The notes: generated from the sequence alone by a model not told the origin. DNA of 64,000 nt from Eubacteriales bacterium (GCA_030625815.1 DAOUQF010000012.1:1-64000), one strand, 5' to 3'; counted from the first letter of the stretch, positions 54,043 through 62,795 are shown. Translations and numbers: made by a program.

Positions 54043-54675
54043 TTAATTATGATTCCTAATATCAGCTAAATTCCCTTCGACTTCATCTGTGTTTTCGGCA
54101 ACATTTTTCTTATGTAACACCGTATGAAACGTATTAATGATAATTACAAAATCACTTCTGACTGTTAACATATTTACATATTTCACATCTAGTGAAAGAC
54201 GCTTTTCCCACACTATATAATTTCTTCCATTTATTTGCGCTAAGCCTGTTAATCCAGGTCTTACAGTATGTCGTGTCTTCTCATTTTTTGTATAATGTGG
54301 TAAATATTCAATCAATAAAGGTCTTGGACCAACAATACTCATATCACCTTTGAAAATATTGAATAATTCAGGAAGTTCATCCAAGCTTGTACTTCTTAAA
54401 AACATGCCAAAACTTGTTATTCTTATACTATCCGGAAGTAATTCATCATTCTCATCTCTTTCGTCAGTCATCGTTCTAAATTTGTACAAAGTAAAGATCT
54501 TTTCATTCAATCCAGGTCTTTTCTGTTTGAAGATGATCGGACTACCGAGCTTTATTCTCACAAGAATTGCAACAATAATTATTATTGGACTTAAAACGAT
54601 GCTCGCGAATAAAGAAAGGATGAAATCCATCGGTCTCTTAAAGAATCGTTCGTATATTCCCTTTTTCCTTTGCAT
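54043..54675 (-). CDS. Polyprenyl-phosphate sugar-1-phosphate transferase (PglC/EpsL type)
   Basis: This 210-residue monotopic phosphoglycosyltransferase has an N-terminal hydrophobic hairpin (RPMDFILSLFASIVLSPIII), GSPIIFKQKRPGLNEKIFTL, FRTMTDERDEND, and the catalytic region RSTSLDELPELFNIFKGD then MSIVGPRPLL. Its small size is that of PglC/WcaJ C-terminal enzymes. It starts repeat-unit synthesis by loading a sugar phosphate on undecaprenyl phosphate. The adjoining EpsN/PglE-like aminotransferase suggests a 4-amino or diacetamido-trideoxy sugar as first residue. The matching dehydratase and acetyltransferase are not in this locus. Confidence 0.92.
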   Translation of the reverse strand: MQRKKGIYERFFKRPMDFILSLFASIVLSPIIIIVAILVRIKLGSPIIFKQKRPGLNEKIFTLYKFRTMTDERDENDELLPDSIRITSFGMFLRSTSLDELPELFNIFKGDMSIVGPRPLLIEYLPHYTKNEKTRHTVRPGLTGLAQINGRNYIVWEKRLSLDVKYVNMLTVRSDFVIIINTFHTVLHKKNVAENTDEVEGNLADIRNHN

Positions 54676-54681
54676 CCATTA

Positions 54682-55794
54682 TCACCACAATTCTTTTATA
54701 ATCTTTACAATTCTCACTAAATCTTCTTCAGTCATCTTCGTATCACTAGGCAGGCAAACACCATTCTCAAACAGTTTCTGTGAAATTCCTTCTCCAACGA
54801 AATCATATTGCTCAAAGAATGGTTGCATGTGCATGGGCTTCCATATCGGTCTTGATTCGATGTTTTCTTTTTCCAAGGCTTCCATAACATCGATTGGTTT
54901 GACTTTGCCTTCAAGTGTTAAACAACTCAGCCAGAAGTTTGGTTCATTCCAGTCATTCACTGGCATCATTTTCACACCTTCAAGCTGTTCCAACTCTTGC
55001 TTGTAGAACTCGAAGATTTTTTTCTTTTTCGCTACGCGTTGATCAAGCACCTTTAATTGTCCTCGTCCAACACCGGCAACCACATTGCTCATTCTGTAGT
55101 TGAATCCTAACTCGCTATGCTGGTAGTGTCTTGCTTGATCCCTCGCTTGTGTTGCCCAGAATCTCGCTTTTTTGATTCGTTCTTCATCATTGGAAACCAA
55201 CATACCGCCACCCGAAGTGGTGATGATTTTATTTCCGTTAAAGGAAAATATCCCATACTCTCCAAATGTGCCTGTTGCTTGCCCTTTATATGTAGTTCCC
55301 AAACTCTCCGCCGCATCTTCAATTAACGCTACATTATACTTTTTACAGATTTCTGTAATCTTATCCATATCCGCTGAAAGACCATAGAGGTGCACAACCA
55401 AAACGGCTTTCACTTCAGGATATTTATTAAAGGCTTCTTCCAAAGCTTTGGGATCCATATTCCAAGTTTCTTCATCACTATCGATGAATACCGGAATTGC
55501 CTTTTGATAAATAATTGGATTTGCTGTTGCTGAAAAGGTAAGGTCTTGACAGAACACGATGTCACCTTCGCCTACATTTGCGGCTTTTAAAGCAAGATGA
55601 ATCGCTGCCGTTCCTGCAGACAACGCTGCTGCGTGTCCAATGCCAACGTACTTGGCTAACTCTCTTTCGAATTCATCCACGTTTTTCCCAAGCGGAGCAA
55701 TCCAATTCGTATCAAATGCTTCTTTAACATATTCCTGCTCATAGCCTTCTTCACTCATATGGGGCGATGCAAGATAAATCCTTCTATTCATCAT
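54682..55794 (-). CDS. DegT/DnrJ/EryC1/StrS aminotransferase, EpsN/PglE-like
   Basis: This 370-residue PLP enzyme starts at the ATG at 55794 (MMNRRIYLASPHMSEE), behind AAGGAAG. The opening IYLASPHM and FDTNWIAPLGKNVDEFE are characteristic of EpsN/PglE, which transaminate UDP-4-keto-6-deoxy-GlcNAc. IEDAAESLGTTYKG and FSFNGNKIITTSGGG contain the cofactor-binding Asp and the Schiff-base Lys. It is the first gene of the operon, about 110 bases behind a consensus promoter. Codon use is less AT-rich than in the genes that follow. Confidence 0.92.
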   Translation of the reverse strand: MMNRRIYLASPHMSEEGYEQEYVKEAFDTNWIAPLGKNVDEFERELAKYVGIGHAAALSAGTAAIHLALKAANVGEGDIVFCQDLTFSATANPIIYQKAIPVFIDSDEETWNMDPKALEEAFNKYPEVKAVLVVHLYGLSADMDKITEICKKYNVALIEDAAESLGTTYKGQATGTFGEYGIFSFNGNKIITTSGGGMLVSNDEERIKKARFWATQARDQARHYQHSELGFNYRMSNVVAGVGRGQLKVLDQRVAKKKKIFEFYKQELEQLEGVKMMPVNDWNEPNFWLSCLTLEGKVKPIDVMEALEKENIESRPIWKPMHMQPFFEQYDFVGEGISQKLFENGVCLPSDTKMTEEDLVRIVKIIKELW

Positions 55795-55909
55795 TCTTTC
55801 TTCCTTCCCACTACAAAAAGACAGCACAAAAAACCTAGCCATCTTCTCTCCAATTTTTACGCCTTACTTATCTGTCAAAAAAGTTGTTTTTTTGTAACTT
55901 CCAATGTTT

Positions 55910-55938
55910 ATTCTATAAATTATAGCAGGATTTGTCAA
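55910..55938 (-). promoter_or_regulatory. Vegetative promoter of the 55.8-41.6 kb polysaccharide operon
   Basis: On the minus strand TTGACA (55933-55938) and TAGAAT (55910-55915) are 17 bases apart, near-perfect sigma-A spacing. The first gene starts about 110 bases further, giving a long leader in which I see no riboswitch-like structure. The upstream operon's terminator lies immediately before it. Confidence 0.75.
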
Positions 55939-55994
55939 TTATTATACATGAAATTTATGATTTTTAAGTTCTACTAAACTCTTTCATAAGAAAA

Positions 55995-56056
55995 TCCCCT
56001 GGTATTTACGAGGTTGTTTTACGATTTCTTACAATCTCGTAGCTATCAGGGGATAC
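55995..56056 (-). terminator. Large hairpin after the 2-hydroxyacid dehydrogenase gene
   Basis: TCCCCTGGTATTTACGAGGT and TCCCCTGATAGCTACGAGAT (the latter read on the other strand) match at 18 of about 22 positions and fold into a long imperfect stem beginning a few bases past the gene's stop. On the minus strand it is followed by TTTTC. It separates the two polysaccharide regions. Confidence 0.7.
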
Positions 56057-56061
56057 ATATC

Positions 56062-56967
56062 CTATTCTTGATAACTTTCTAAGTTTTTCATAATAATGCA
56101 AATCATGCGTTCTTTTATTTTGTCTGACACATAGCAATTATGCGGCGTGATAATCACATTCTCCAAACGCCAAAAAGGATGCTCGGGTTTCAATGGCTCC
56201 TCTTCGAAAACGTCCAAGGCAACACCTCGGAATTTGTGATTTGCTACCGCATTGATCAAGGCTTGTTCGTCCACAATCGCGCCTCGAGACACATTGACGA
56301 AGATGCTGCCATCTTTCATCAGTCCGAATTCCTTTTCACCAATCAAGTGCCGGGTCTCTTCCTTCAGCGGCAAGGTGCTGATGACAATGTCGCAGTCTGG
56401 CAAGATCTCGCACAGGTCGCAGATACCGAAGCAGTCATCGGCTTCCGGATGCTCCCTCGGTTTGGTATTAATGGCCACAATCTTAACACCAAAGGCCTGC
56501 AGCCGTTTGGCAATCTCCTTGCCAATATGCCCAAATCCGATAATCACCGCCTTTTGTCCCGGCAACTCCGTCAGATTTCGGCTCTTGAGCCATTTATGCT
56601 CGGTTTGGGCTTCATAGAAGTGCTTGGAATCTTTCACGATCTCGAGAACCTTCAGTACTACCCATTCTGCAATGGGAATGCTATACACTCCTCTGGCATT
56701 CTTTAAAACAATCAGTCGGTAGTTGATTTCCCGCACCGGTACCCGGTCGAGTCCCGCGCTGGTGACTTGTACATACTTGAGATCAGGAAACTCATCCAAG
56801 GAATGATAGGAAAAAAGATCATTGCATACGATGGCTTCAACTGATTTCGCCCCTGCTGGAACAGGGTCTTTTTCCGATTCCATAAATACAACATCGTATC
56901 CCATGTCTCTCATTCTTTGAAAGTTTTCCTCCGTATAGGGGTAAACCCCTGTAACCAAAAGTTTCAT
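56062..56967 (-). CDS. D-isomer-specific 2-hydroxyacid dehydrogenase
   Basis: This 301-residue protein has its ATG directly behind AAGGAGGAAGT. The NAD motif is VIIGFGHIGKEIAKRL. Catalytic elements are VTSAGLDRVP, NVSRGAIVDEQALINA (Arg) and NVIITPHNCYVSD (His). The chain is shorter at the N-terminus than SerA. It may act on a 2-keto or 2-hydroxy acid such as phosphoglycerate, glyoxylate or a sugar acid. It stands alone after a sigma factor gene, with its own terminator, and shows no operon link to glycan genes. It is not close to the SerA-like protein at 35108. Confidence 0.86.
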   Translation of the reverse strand: MKLLVTGVYPYTEENFQRMRDMGYDVVFMESEKDPVPAGAKSVEAIVCNDLFSYHSLDEFPDLKYVQVTSAGLDRVPVREINYRLIVLKNARGVYSIPIAEWVVLKVLEIVKDSKHFYEAQTEHKWLKSRNLTELPGQKAVIIGFGHIGKEIAKRLQAFGVKIVAINTKPREHPEADDCFGICDLCEILPDCDIVISTLPLKEETRHLIGEKEFGLMKDGSIFVNVSRGAIVDEQALINAVANHKFRGVALDVFEEEPLKPEHPFWRLENVIITPHNCYVSDKIKERMICIIMKNLESYQE

Positions 56968-57032
56968 ACTTCCTCCTTTCTTGTCTTTTTCTTTTCCTTA
57001 CGCTGTATTGATACCCAGAATCAAAGATGCAT

Positions 57033-57536
57033 TTACTGCCCAATATCACTTCTCAGCAAATCTCGCAATCTTCTCATAGCCCGCTTCTTGTGGGTCTTCA
57101 CCGTTTCATAACTGACATTTAACTCAGCTGCAATCTGCGGCAGCTTCTTGTTATGGAAGAACACCTCCTTTACAACGATTCTCTGCTGCGGACTCAGTGC
57201 CTGCAAGGCCTGTCGAATGCAGGCCTCCGTTTGCCTTTCCAGCACTTCTTCCTCCGTGTTCTCTTCCGCTGGTATAAACAGTTCCAAGGTGCTGTCCTCC
57301 GTTCCCACTTTTGTTTGCAGAGAAATGGCGGGTTTCTTTTTTCTTGCCTGTTCGAGAAAATGGAACCTAAGCCGTTGGGCAAGGTAAGCATTGAATGGCA
57401 CACCTCTTCCTTTGTCAAATTTCTTTTCCGCTTCCAAGAAAACAAGATAGCCTTCTTGAATCATGTCCTCATCCACCCTTCCATAGATCTTTTTCGCCTC
57501 ATAAATAATCAAAGGCTTGTACTCGGTAATCTCCAT
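57033..57536 (-). CDS. Sigma-70 family RNA polymerase sigma factor, small
   Basis: This 167-residue protein has region 2 (EDMIQEGYLVFLEAEKKFDK, FNAYLAQRLRFHFLEQARKK) and region 4 (LSPQQRIVVKEVFF, PQIAAELNVSYETVKTHKKR). Regions 1 and 3 are missing, as in ECF sigma factors. The region 2 text, with IQEGYL, is closer to group 3 (sporulation-like) factors. No anti-sigma gene adjoins it. Its target may include the surrounding envelope genes, but no matching promoter motif could be tested by eye. A 14-base palindrome lies in its leader. Confidence 0.88.
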   Translation of the reverse strand: MEITEYKPLIIYEAKKIYGRVDEDMIQEGYLVFLEAEKKFDKGRGVPFNAYLAQRLRFHFLEQARKKKPAISLQTKVGTEDSTLELFIPAEENTEEEVLERQTEACIRQALQALSPQQRIVVKEVFFHNKKLPQIAAELNVSYETVKTHKKRAMRRLRDLLRSDIGQ

Positions 57537-57551
57537 GAGTATCCCTTCATG

Positions 57552-57565
57552 GAGAGGCGCCTCTC
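57552..57565. repeat. Perfect palindrome in the sigma factor leader
   Basis: GAGAGGCGCCTCTC is a perfect 14-base palindrome 15 bases before the sigma factor start codon. It could be a protein-binding operator or a small hairpin near the ribosome site, so it is a candidate for autoregulation. Confidence 0.4.
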
Positions 57566-57633
57566 ATATATTATCCAGATGAGTACAGAGTACGCTTATT
57601 GTTATCGTTTTGCGAATTCCGAATAAAAGAAAT

Positions 57634-57659
57634 ACGAGCAACGAAAAACCGTTACTCGT
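57634..57659 (-). terminator. Terminator of the orphan gene at 57668
   Basis: ACGAGTAACG and CGTTGCTCGT form a stem (one G-T pair) eight bases past the stop codon, followed on the minus strand by ATTTCTTTT. Confidence 0.75.
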
Positions 57660-57667
57660 AATCTTCC

Positions 57668-58156
57668 TTACTTATAAATAATAACCCTATCAATATTTCC
57701 ATTTTCTCCTTTTTGTATCATATTGTCTTTCCTTAAGTTCTTTGTTCGTCGACGATATTTATTTATGGTACTTATCTTATTCTCTAAAATGATTGTATCG
57801 TCATTTATGAATGTAATCTTAGTCCCAGATCCAACTTCCTCCACTTTCTTTATCGCCTCATCAACAATGTATCCATACGCACCATCGTCTTTGATCCGTG
57901 GCTTACGCACCTTACCAGGAATAACGCAGCACTCATTGCTAAACAGCAATACATGATTTCTTTTCTTTCCATTTACTTCTTCTGACTGCATGATCGCTTT
58001 CTGAAAATCTGTTCCATAGGCTTCCGCCCAATGGTGTTTGAAAGTCGTAAGACAAATTCTATACCATTTTTTGCCGTCCTTGGAGACAACCATAATTCCA
58101 TTCCCCACGCCGTCATTGTATGACGGGTAAACCGCATAAACATCATTGTAGCTCAT
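57668..58156 (-). CDS. Protein of unknown function
   Basis: This 162-residue protein starts at the ATG at 58156 (MSYNDVYAVYPSYNDGVGNG), seven bases behind GGAGG; the longer frame to 58225 lacks a ribosome site. The sequence is soluble and mixed alpha/beta in character, with KDGKKWYRICLTTFKHHW, RNHVLLFSNECCVIPGKVRK and a very basic C-terminal region (NKYRRRTKNLRKDN). I recognise no family. The gene is flanked by its own terminator and by that of the upstream operon, so it is probably monocistronic. The basic tail could bind nucleic acid, but that is a guess. Confidence 0.65.
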   Translation of the reverse strand: MSYNDVYAVYPSYNDGVGNGIMVVSKDGKKWYRICLTTFKHHWAEAYGTDFQKAIMQSEEVNGKKRNHVLLFSNECCVIPGKVRKPRIKDDGAYGYIVDEAIKKVEEVGSGTKITFINDDTIILENKISTINKYRRRTKNLRKDNMIQKGENGNIDRVIIYK

Positions 58157-58238
58157 AATAGTTCCTCCATAAAATTGAATTTTTAGATCCAATAATATCG
58201 TAACCATTTTATGGCAAAATTTCAATTTTCTTACGAAA

Positions 58239-58266
58239 AAGAGCGATTCGGAAACGAATCGCTCTT
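58239..58266 (-). terminator. Terminator of the third polysaccharide operon
   Basis: Perfect 12-base arms AAGAGCGATTCG and CGAATCGCTCTT close a 4-base loop. The hairpin starts 18 bases past the sugar transferase stop and the minus strand continues with a T-run. Confidence 0.88.
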
Positions 58267-58283
58267 AAACCATGTTTTTTTAT

Positions 58284-59675
58284 TTATTTGTTTACAACAA
58301 AGTATCCTTCGCCCTCTTCCACCTTGTATTCCTCGTTTTGCCTGACTGCCTCAAAGGTGTCCGCATGGGTAAATCCCTTTGCGGCGGTTTTTGAGAAGAG
58401 GATCTGTACGGTTTGAAAACAGATCTTGATGTCAAACAGGAAGGAATAGTTCCTGATATAAATCATATCAAAGGTCAGCTTGTCCCGCGGAGTGGTGGTG
58501 TACTTGCCTAGGATTTGGCCCAACCCAGTTATGCCCGCCTTCACTTTGGTTCTGTATTGAAACTCCGGCAACTCCTTGCTAAATTCCTCCACGAAGAAGG
58601 CTCGCTCCGGTCGTGGACCCACCATGCTCATCTCGCCCTTTAACACATTAATCAGCTGAGGGAACTCATCCAGGCGTGTAGCTCGAAGGATTCTGCCCAC
58701 CTTGGTGATCCTTGTATCCGCACCCATGGCCAGTACCGGGCCACTATCCTTCTCGGCATTCTTGATCATGGTTCTGAATTTCATCACATGAAAGACCTTA
58801 TTGTCCAGGGTCAGGCGTTCCTGCCTGTAAATCACCGGGAATCCATCTTCCAAAGCAATGGCCAGGACCACCGCTGCATATATGGGAGATAGAACGATGA
58901 TGCTAATAACTGAAGTTATAATGTCAAAGCTTCGCTTGAGCATCCGCTGCACTTGGTTCAGCCCCAAGGGCTTGATGGTTAGAATCGGAATATCATCTAT
59001 CTGCCCCAGTTCCGTGGCAAACATGGAAACCTCATGCAAGGTCGGGCGAATGGAAAGTTGCACTTTACTCTCAAAACAAACTTTGATGATCTCGTCTTTC
59101 ATTTGAAAGTCCATGGGGACAACAACTTCATCCGCTTCCAACAAGAGTTCCTTGACCTCTTGGTTGTAATTCTCCGCAAAGATCTTCTTATCGTATTCCT
59201 TGTTGCCGGACAAGAGCTTAAAGAAGATTCGCTCGTTTTCCTCTTGGGTGCCAAAAACCAGAATGGTCTTGCCGGGGAACATCATCAGGTACACCCGGTA
59301 AAGGATATTCTTCCAAATAATCAAGAGTCCCGATTGCGTCAGAAAACTAATGGCAACAATTGAACGCGGGTAGGCAAACCCACGGGTGAAATAGGTAATT
59401 GCCATGGTAAAGAAGTTCAAAACCAGCAACGCGGATATCGCGGCAAAAACACTGTCGGATACCCGCTTCTCTCCGCAGCGGTACGACTGGAAGAAATAAA
59501 AGAGCGCAATGGCTCCTATAAATAGAACCCACCAAATTTCGATAAAGGGTTCCCAGTTTCGTGCCTGAATGATTTCATAGCGAAGATGAAAGGCAATGAC
59601 AATGCCGAGAATTGTCAAGGTGGCATCACCCAAGAGCTGTATGGTATTAAACCCACTGGTATCTCTCTTTCCCAT
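58284..59675 (-). CDS. Undecaprenyl-phosphate sugar-1-phosphate transferase (WbaP/EpsE-like, long form)
   Basis: This 463-residue protein has four or five N-terminal membrane spans, then a nucleotide-fold middle domain (ILVFGTQEENERIFFKLL). The C-terminal catalytic domain contains KRSFDIITSVISIIVLSPIY, FPVIYRQERLTLDNKVFHVM, LRATRLDEFPQLINVLKGE and SMVGPRPERAF. It transfers sugar-1-phosphate from a UDP-sugar to undecaprenyl phosphate to start a glycan. Its C-terminal half is closely similar to the second half of the chimera at 24299-24883. It is the last gene of its operon. Confidence 0.93.
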   Translation of the reverse strand: MGKRDTSGFNTIQLLGDATLTILGIVIAFHLRYEIIQARNWEPFIEIWWVLFIGAIALFYFFQSYRCGEKRVSDSVFAAISALLVLNFFTMAITYFTRGFAYPRSIVAISFLTQSGLLIIWKNILYRVYLMMFPGKTILVFGTQEENERIFFKLLSGNKEYDKKIFAENYNQEVKELLLEADEVVVPMDFQMKDEIIKVCFESKVQLSIRPTLHEVSMFATELGQIDDIPILTIKPLGLNQVQRMLKRSFDIITSVISIIVLSPIYAAVVLAIALEDGFPVIYRQERLTLDNKVFHVMKFRTMIKNAEKDSGPVLAMGADTRITKVGRILRATRLDEFPQLINVLKGEMSMVGPRPERAFFVEEFSKELPEFQYRTKVKAGITGLGQILGKYTTTPRDKLTFDMIYIRNYSFLFDIKICFQTVQILFSKTAAKGFTHADTFEAVRQNEEYKVEEGEGYFVVNK

Positions 59676-59690
59676 TTTCCATCCTCCCTT

Positions 59691-60659
59691 CTATTTCTCT
59701 TCTTTGTATTGCTGCATATACCACCGAATGACCGTCTCCAATTCGACCTTGAAGTTCGCTGTCGGTTCCCAATGGAGTTCTTGTGTCAGCTTGGTGTGGT
59801 CCACCGCGTATCTGCGGTCATGGCCCAAGCGGTCCTGTACATGCGTAATTAGGTTCTTTGGTTTCTTCGTTACCTTTAGAATTGTCTCCACAATCTCCAT
59901 ATTCGTGACTTCATTGTCCCCGCCAATGTTATAGACCTGACCAGGAGTTCCCTTATCAAGAACCAGCTTTACGGCATTGCAATGGTCAACCACATGAATC
60001 CAATCCCGAATTTGAAATCCGTCCCCGTAAACCGGCAGCGGATTGTTTTCCATGGCTCGCTTCACCATTAATGGGATGAGTTTTTCAGGATATTGATGGG
60101 TGCCGTAATTGTTGCCGCATCGGGTAACGAGTACGGGGAAACCATAGGTCTTGTAATAAGAAAGGGCTAACAGATCCGCAGCCGCCTTGCTGGCCGAGTA
60201 GGGGCTGTTGGGCTGAATCTTTGATTCTTCAGTGAACTTGCCGGTTCTTCCCAATGAACCGTAGACCTCGTCCGTGGAGATCTGCAAAAATCTTGTGCCC
60301 TCTCTGTTTCCCCAGGCTTCCCTTGCCGCGTCCATCAGGGCTTGGGTCCCCAGTATATTCGTGGATAAAAATACGCCGGGGTCTTCAATGCTTCTGTCAA
60401 CATGGGACTCGGCTGCAAAGTTGACTACTCTCGTAATCCCATAGGTCTCGAAGAGTTCCTTTAATAGTGCTCTATTATTAATATCCCCTTTTACGAAGAT
60501 ATAATTCTCTTTATTTTCCACAGCCTTGTTGTTTTCTCGGTTGCCCGCATAGGTGAGGGCGTCGAGGTTGATGACGGTGTCTTTTGTTGTCTGGATCATG
60601 GTTCTGATAAAGTGCGAACCAATAAAACCGGCGCCGCCGGTCACTAAAATTCCGTTCAT
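59691..60659 (-). CDS. rfbB: dTDP-glucose 4,6-dehydratase
   Basis: This 322-residue SDR has ILVTGGAGFIGSHFIRTMI, NFAAESHVDRSIEDP, the STDEVYGSLG active-site Asp-Glu and SPYSASKAAADLLALSYYKT (Tyr, Lys), all signatures of RmlB. RNYGTHQYPEKLIPLMVKRA-type text (NNYGTHQYPEKLIPL) is the usual end block. It makes dTDP-4-keto-6-deoxyglucose, but the other rhamnose genes (rmlA, rmlC, rmlD) are not in the window, so they must be elsewhere or the product feeds another sugar. Confidence 0.95.
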   Translation of the reverse strand: MNGILVTGGAGFIGSHFIRTMIQTTKDTVINLDALTYAGNRENNKAVENKENYIFVKGDINNRALLKELFETYGITRVVNFAAESHVDRSIEDPGVFLSTNILGTQALMDAAREAWGNREGTRFLQISTDEVYGSLGRTGKFTEESKIQPNSPYSASKAAADLLALSYYKTYGFPVLVTRCGNNYGTHQYPEKLIPLMVKRAMENNPLPVYGDGFQIRDWIHVVDHCNAVKLVLDKGTPGQVYNIGGDNEVTNMEIVETILKVTKKPKNLITHVQDRLGHDRRYAVDHTKLTQELHWEPTANFKVELETVIRWYMQQYKEEK

Positions 60660-60713
60660 GGTTTTCTCCTACTCTTTTCTTTGCTCTTATTGTACCATGA
60701 CGAACAAAGTCAA

Positions 60714-60742
60714 GCTCCGGTCGAAGGAATTCCGGCCGGAGC
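60714..60742. terminator. Intercistronic GC-rich hairpin between the ligase and rfbB
   Basis: GCTCCGG (60714-60720) pairs with CCGGAGC (60736-60742). The plus strand ends in GGTTTTG, whereas the minus strand lacks a T-run, so it is a weak terminator or an mRNA-stability hairpin for the operon. Confidence 0.4.
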
Positions 60743-60752
60743 GGTTTTGTTC

Positions 60753-62795
60753 TTATTTATGTTTCTTGTTTGTTCCTTTATGTGTTTCTTTTTTTATTTT
60801 TTTATTTGCAGTTTTGACTTGCGCCTTTTTCGGCTGCTTTAATCCATTTACCGCACCAACAGCAAGACCAAAAACCATCCAGAAGATCGGCGCTACGGAA
60901 ATTACGCTGTCATTGAAGATTCCTGCTGCGGCATAGGCGAAGACCATGGCTACCAAGGTAATGGTTACAATGTCTTCCTTGTTGCCCAACAAAAATTTCT
61001 TAATGGATTGGAAGAGAAGCAAAATTCCCATGGCCAATACGGCCAAGAGTGAAACTACTCCCGTATTCACGCCCATCTGCAAATACCAGTTATGGGGCTT
61101 ATCGTACAAGAGGTAAGTCGGCTGCCTGATATTCCACTTGGTAATATGCTCATACTGCGGAAATTCAAATACAAAACTGTCGGGTCCCGCTCCCAAAAGA
61201 ACATGATCCGCAAGCAGCGGTATGGTTCTTGACCAGATATATCCCCGATAGGTAAACAGGGCTTCCCTGCCTTCAAATCCGAAACGCGCCGGGCTGTCAA
61301 TCTGAACCGGTTCGTGGTTTCTTCCTTTGTAGGAAAGTCCCTCTTTATCAATAAGAACCCAAATATCAAATTTCGGTATGGTGGCGAAGATCTGATCCTC
61401 TACTTCCTTGATCTTGGTCAACACGAGTTCATAGTCTTGGTAGCCTTCAGCCTCCACTTGATAATGGCCTGGGCTGGTATTGTCAAAGCCTAGGTTGTTG
61501 CCTTCGGCATCAAGCGCCATAACGCGATTCTCTTTGATCTCAAAGGCAATGTAGTCGCCGTCGGCTTCAGTAATTTGAATTTGTTCCGTGGTAATCACAA
61601 CATCTTGCAGTTTTTCTCTTTCACTGTTTCGTTCCGCTCGTCTTTCCTCTTGGGTTTCTCCATAATAGAGCTGATAGGTAGCATCTTGCAAAGGACTGTA
61701 AATAAGGGCGGCACCCACAAGAACCAAGCCCGCATAGACAATGGTAATGCCCAGCAAAACCTTGTTCTTCTCTCTTCTGTTAAAGATCACCCGGTAAAGG
61801 ACTGTTGCCGCTATAAAGAAGAGGAAATACACCGCAAGAGTCAGGTAATCCTGCTGAATCAGACGGTTTCCGTCCCACATGTTCGCGTACACCATGCTCA
61901 TTACAACGACCATGCCAGCCCAGGCAACGACCAGTGCTGCAAGCTGTTTTTTGTTTTTCTTCATGGCTTCCGGCATCAAAAGCACCATAATAATCAGACC
62001 GGCGGCAAAGCCGACCAAACCGGCTGAAGATCGGGAACCGACCAGGGCTGAAAAGCTGACCAGATTAACAACCAGATAAAAGATTCGCTGTTTCTTCCAA
62101 CCGACGGCTTCCATAAAATAACCCAAGGAAAGCAGGCTCGCCATGGCGGCGTAACTGCCCATAAAATTCGGGTTATAGAGGCTGCCGACAACCCCAGAGT
62201 AGAATGACGTTTTCACTGTTTCGCCTACGGTATCCCATACCGCTTGCGGGAAAGCAAAGAAACGAAGGAACCCTTCCGTATAAGGGTCGTAACCGACATA
62301 TTGAAGAAATCCGATCATCCCCATTACAATGGCCGAGGCCATCAAAGTATGGGTTAAAAGATTGACTGCTTGTCTTTGTCTGCCATAGTGAATACATAGA
62401 AAGAAGATGGCGAGATACGACAACAACACCCATGCCCCTTCAAATCGATCCGTCAATCCGCCGAATGCAACATCATAAGGACTTAAAAGCGCTGAAAAAA
62501 GAATTGTCACGCCATAAATCCCCGCAAAAACAGTGTAGCTGCTCTTCTCCAGATGAATGCGCTTCTTCGCCACCTGATAGAGAAAGATTCCAATGGCAAT
62601 TAAGACAAAGAAAATCAACGCCTTCGCCTTAATCAAGGAATACAAGTCATTAAATCCTCCTCCGTTATAAAAGGCTGTTTCATCTGGTGTATATCGGTGA
62701 AGGTGCAAACGGAACAAAAGCGGCACAACCCCGATAATCAGGGCCAAAGGCAGCAGCTCTTTCCATCTCACTTCCCGGTCAACTATATTCTTCAT
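60753..62795 (-). CDS. O-antigen ligase/polymerase-family membrane protein
   Basis: This 680-residue protein starts at the ATG at 62795, four bases behind GGAGGG. About 12 membrane spans are interrupted by a large extracytoplasmic insert (roughly residues 365-560) rich in Glu, Tyr and Gln. The Wzy_C core is seen in HVLLGAGPDSFVFEFPQYEH and the catalytic-type His loop YDKPHNWYLQMGVNTGVVSL. It probably joins or polymerises lipid-linked glycans on the outer face. The C-terminal tail is strongly basic. Its first 90 residues are mirrored in the chimera at 24299-24883. Confidence 0.88.
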   Translation of the reverse strand: MKNIVDREVRWKELLPLALIIGVVPLLFRLHLHRYTPDETAFYNGGGFNDLYSLIKAKALIFFVLIAIGIFLYQVAKKRIHLEKSSYTVFAGIYGVTILFSALLSPYDVAFGGLTDRFEGAWVLLSYLAIFFLCIHYGRQRQAVNLLTHTLMASAIVMGMIGFLQYVGYDPYTEGFLRFFAFPQAVWDTVGETVKTSFYSGVVGSLYNPNFMGSYAAMASLLSLGYFMEAVGWKKQRIFYLVVNLVSFSALVGSRSSAGLVGFAAGLIIMVLLMPEAMKKNKKQLAALVVAWAGMVVVMSMVYANMWDGNRLIQQDYLTLAVYFLFFIAATVLYRVIFNRREKNKVLLGITIVYAGLVLVGAALIYSPLQDATYQLYYGETQEERRAERNSEREKLQDVVITTEQIQITEADGDYIAFEIKENRVMALDAEGNNLGFDNTSPGHYQVEAEGYQDYELVLTKIKEVEDQIFATIPKFDIWVLIDKEGLSYKGRNHEPVQIDSPARFGFEGREALFTYRGYIWSRTIPLLADHVLLGAGPDSFVFEFPQYEHITKWNIRQPTYLLYDKPHNWYLQMGVNTGVVSLLAVLAMGILLLFQSIKKFLLGNKEDIVTITLVAMVFAYAAAGIFNDSVISVAPIFWMVFGLAVGAVNGLKQPKKAQVKTANKKIKKETHKGTNKKHK

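Noticed and set aside
54350-55006. Plus-strand frame of 218 codons
   Set aside because: It is antisense to the sugar transferase and aminotransferase, both strongly supported.
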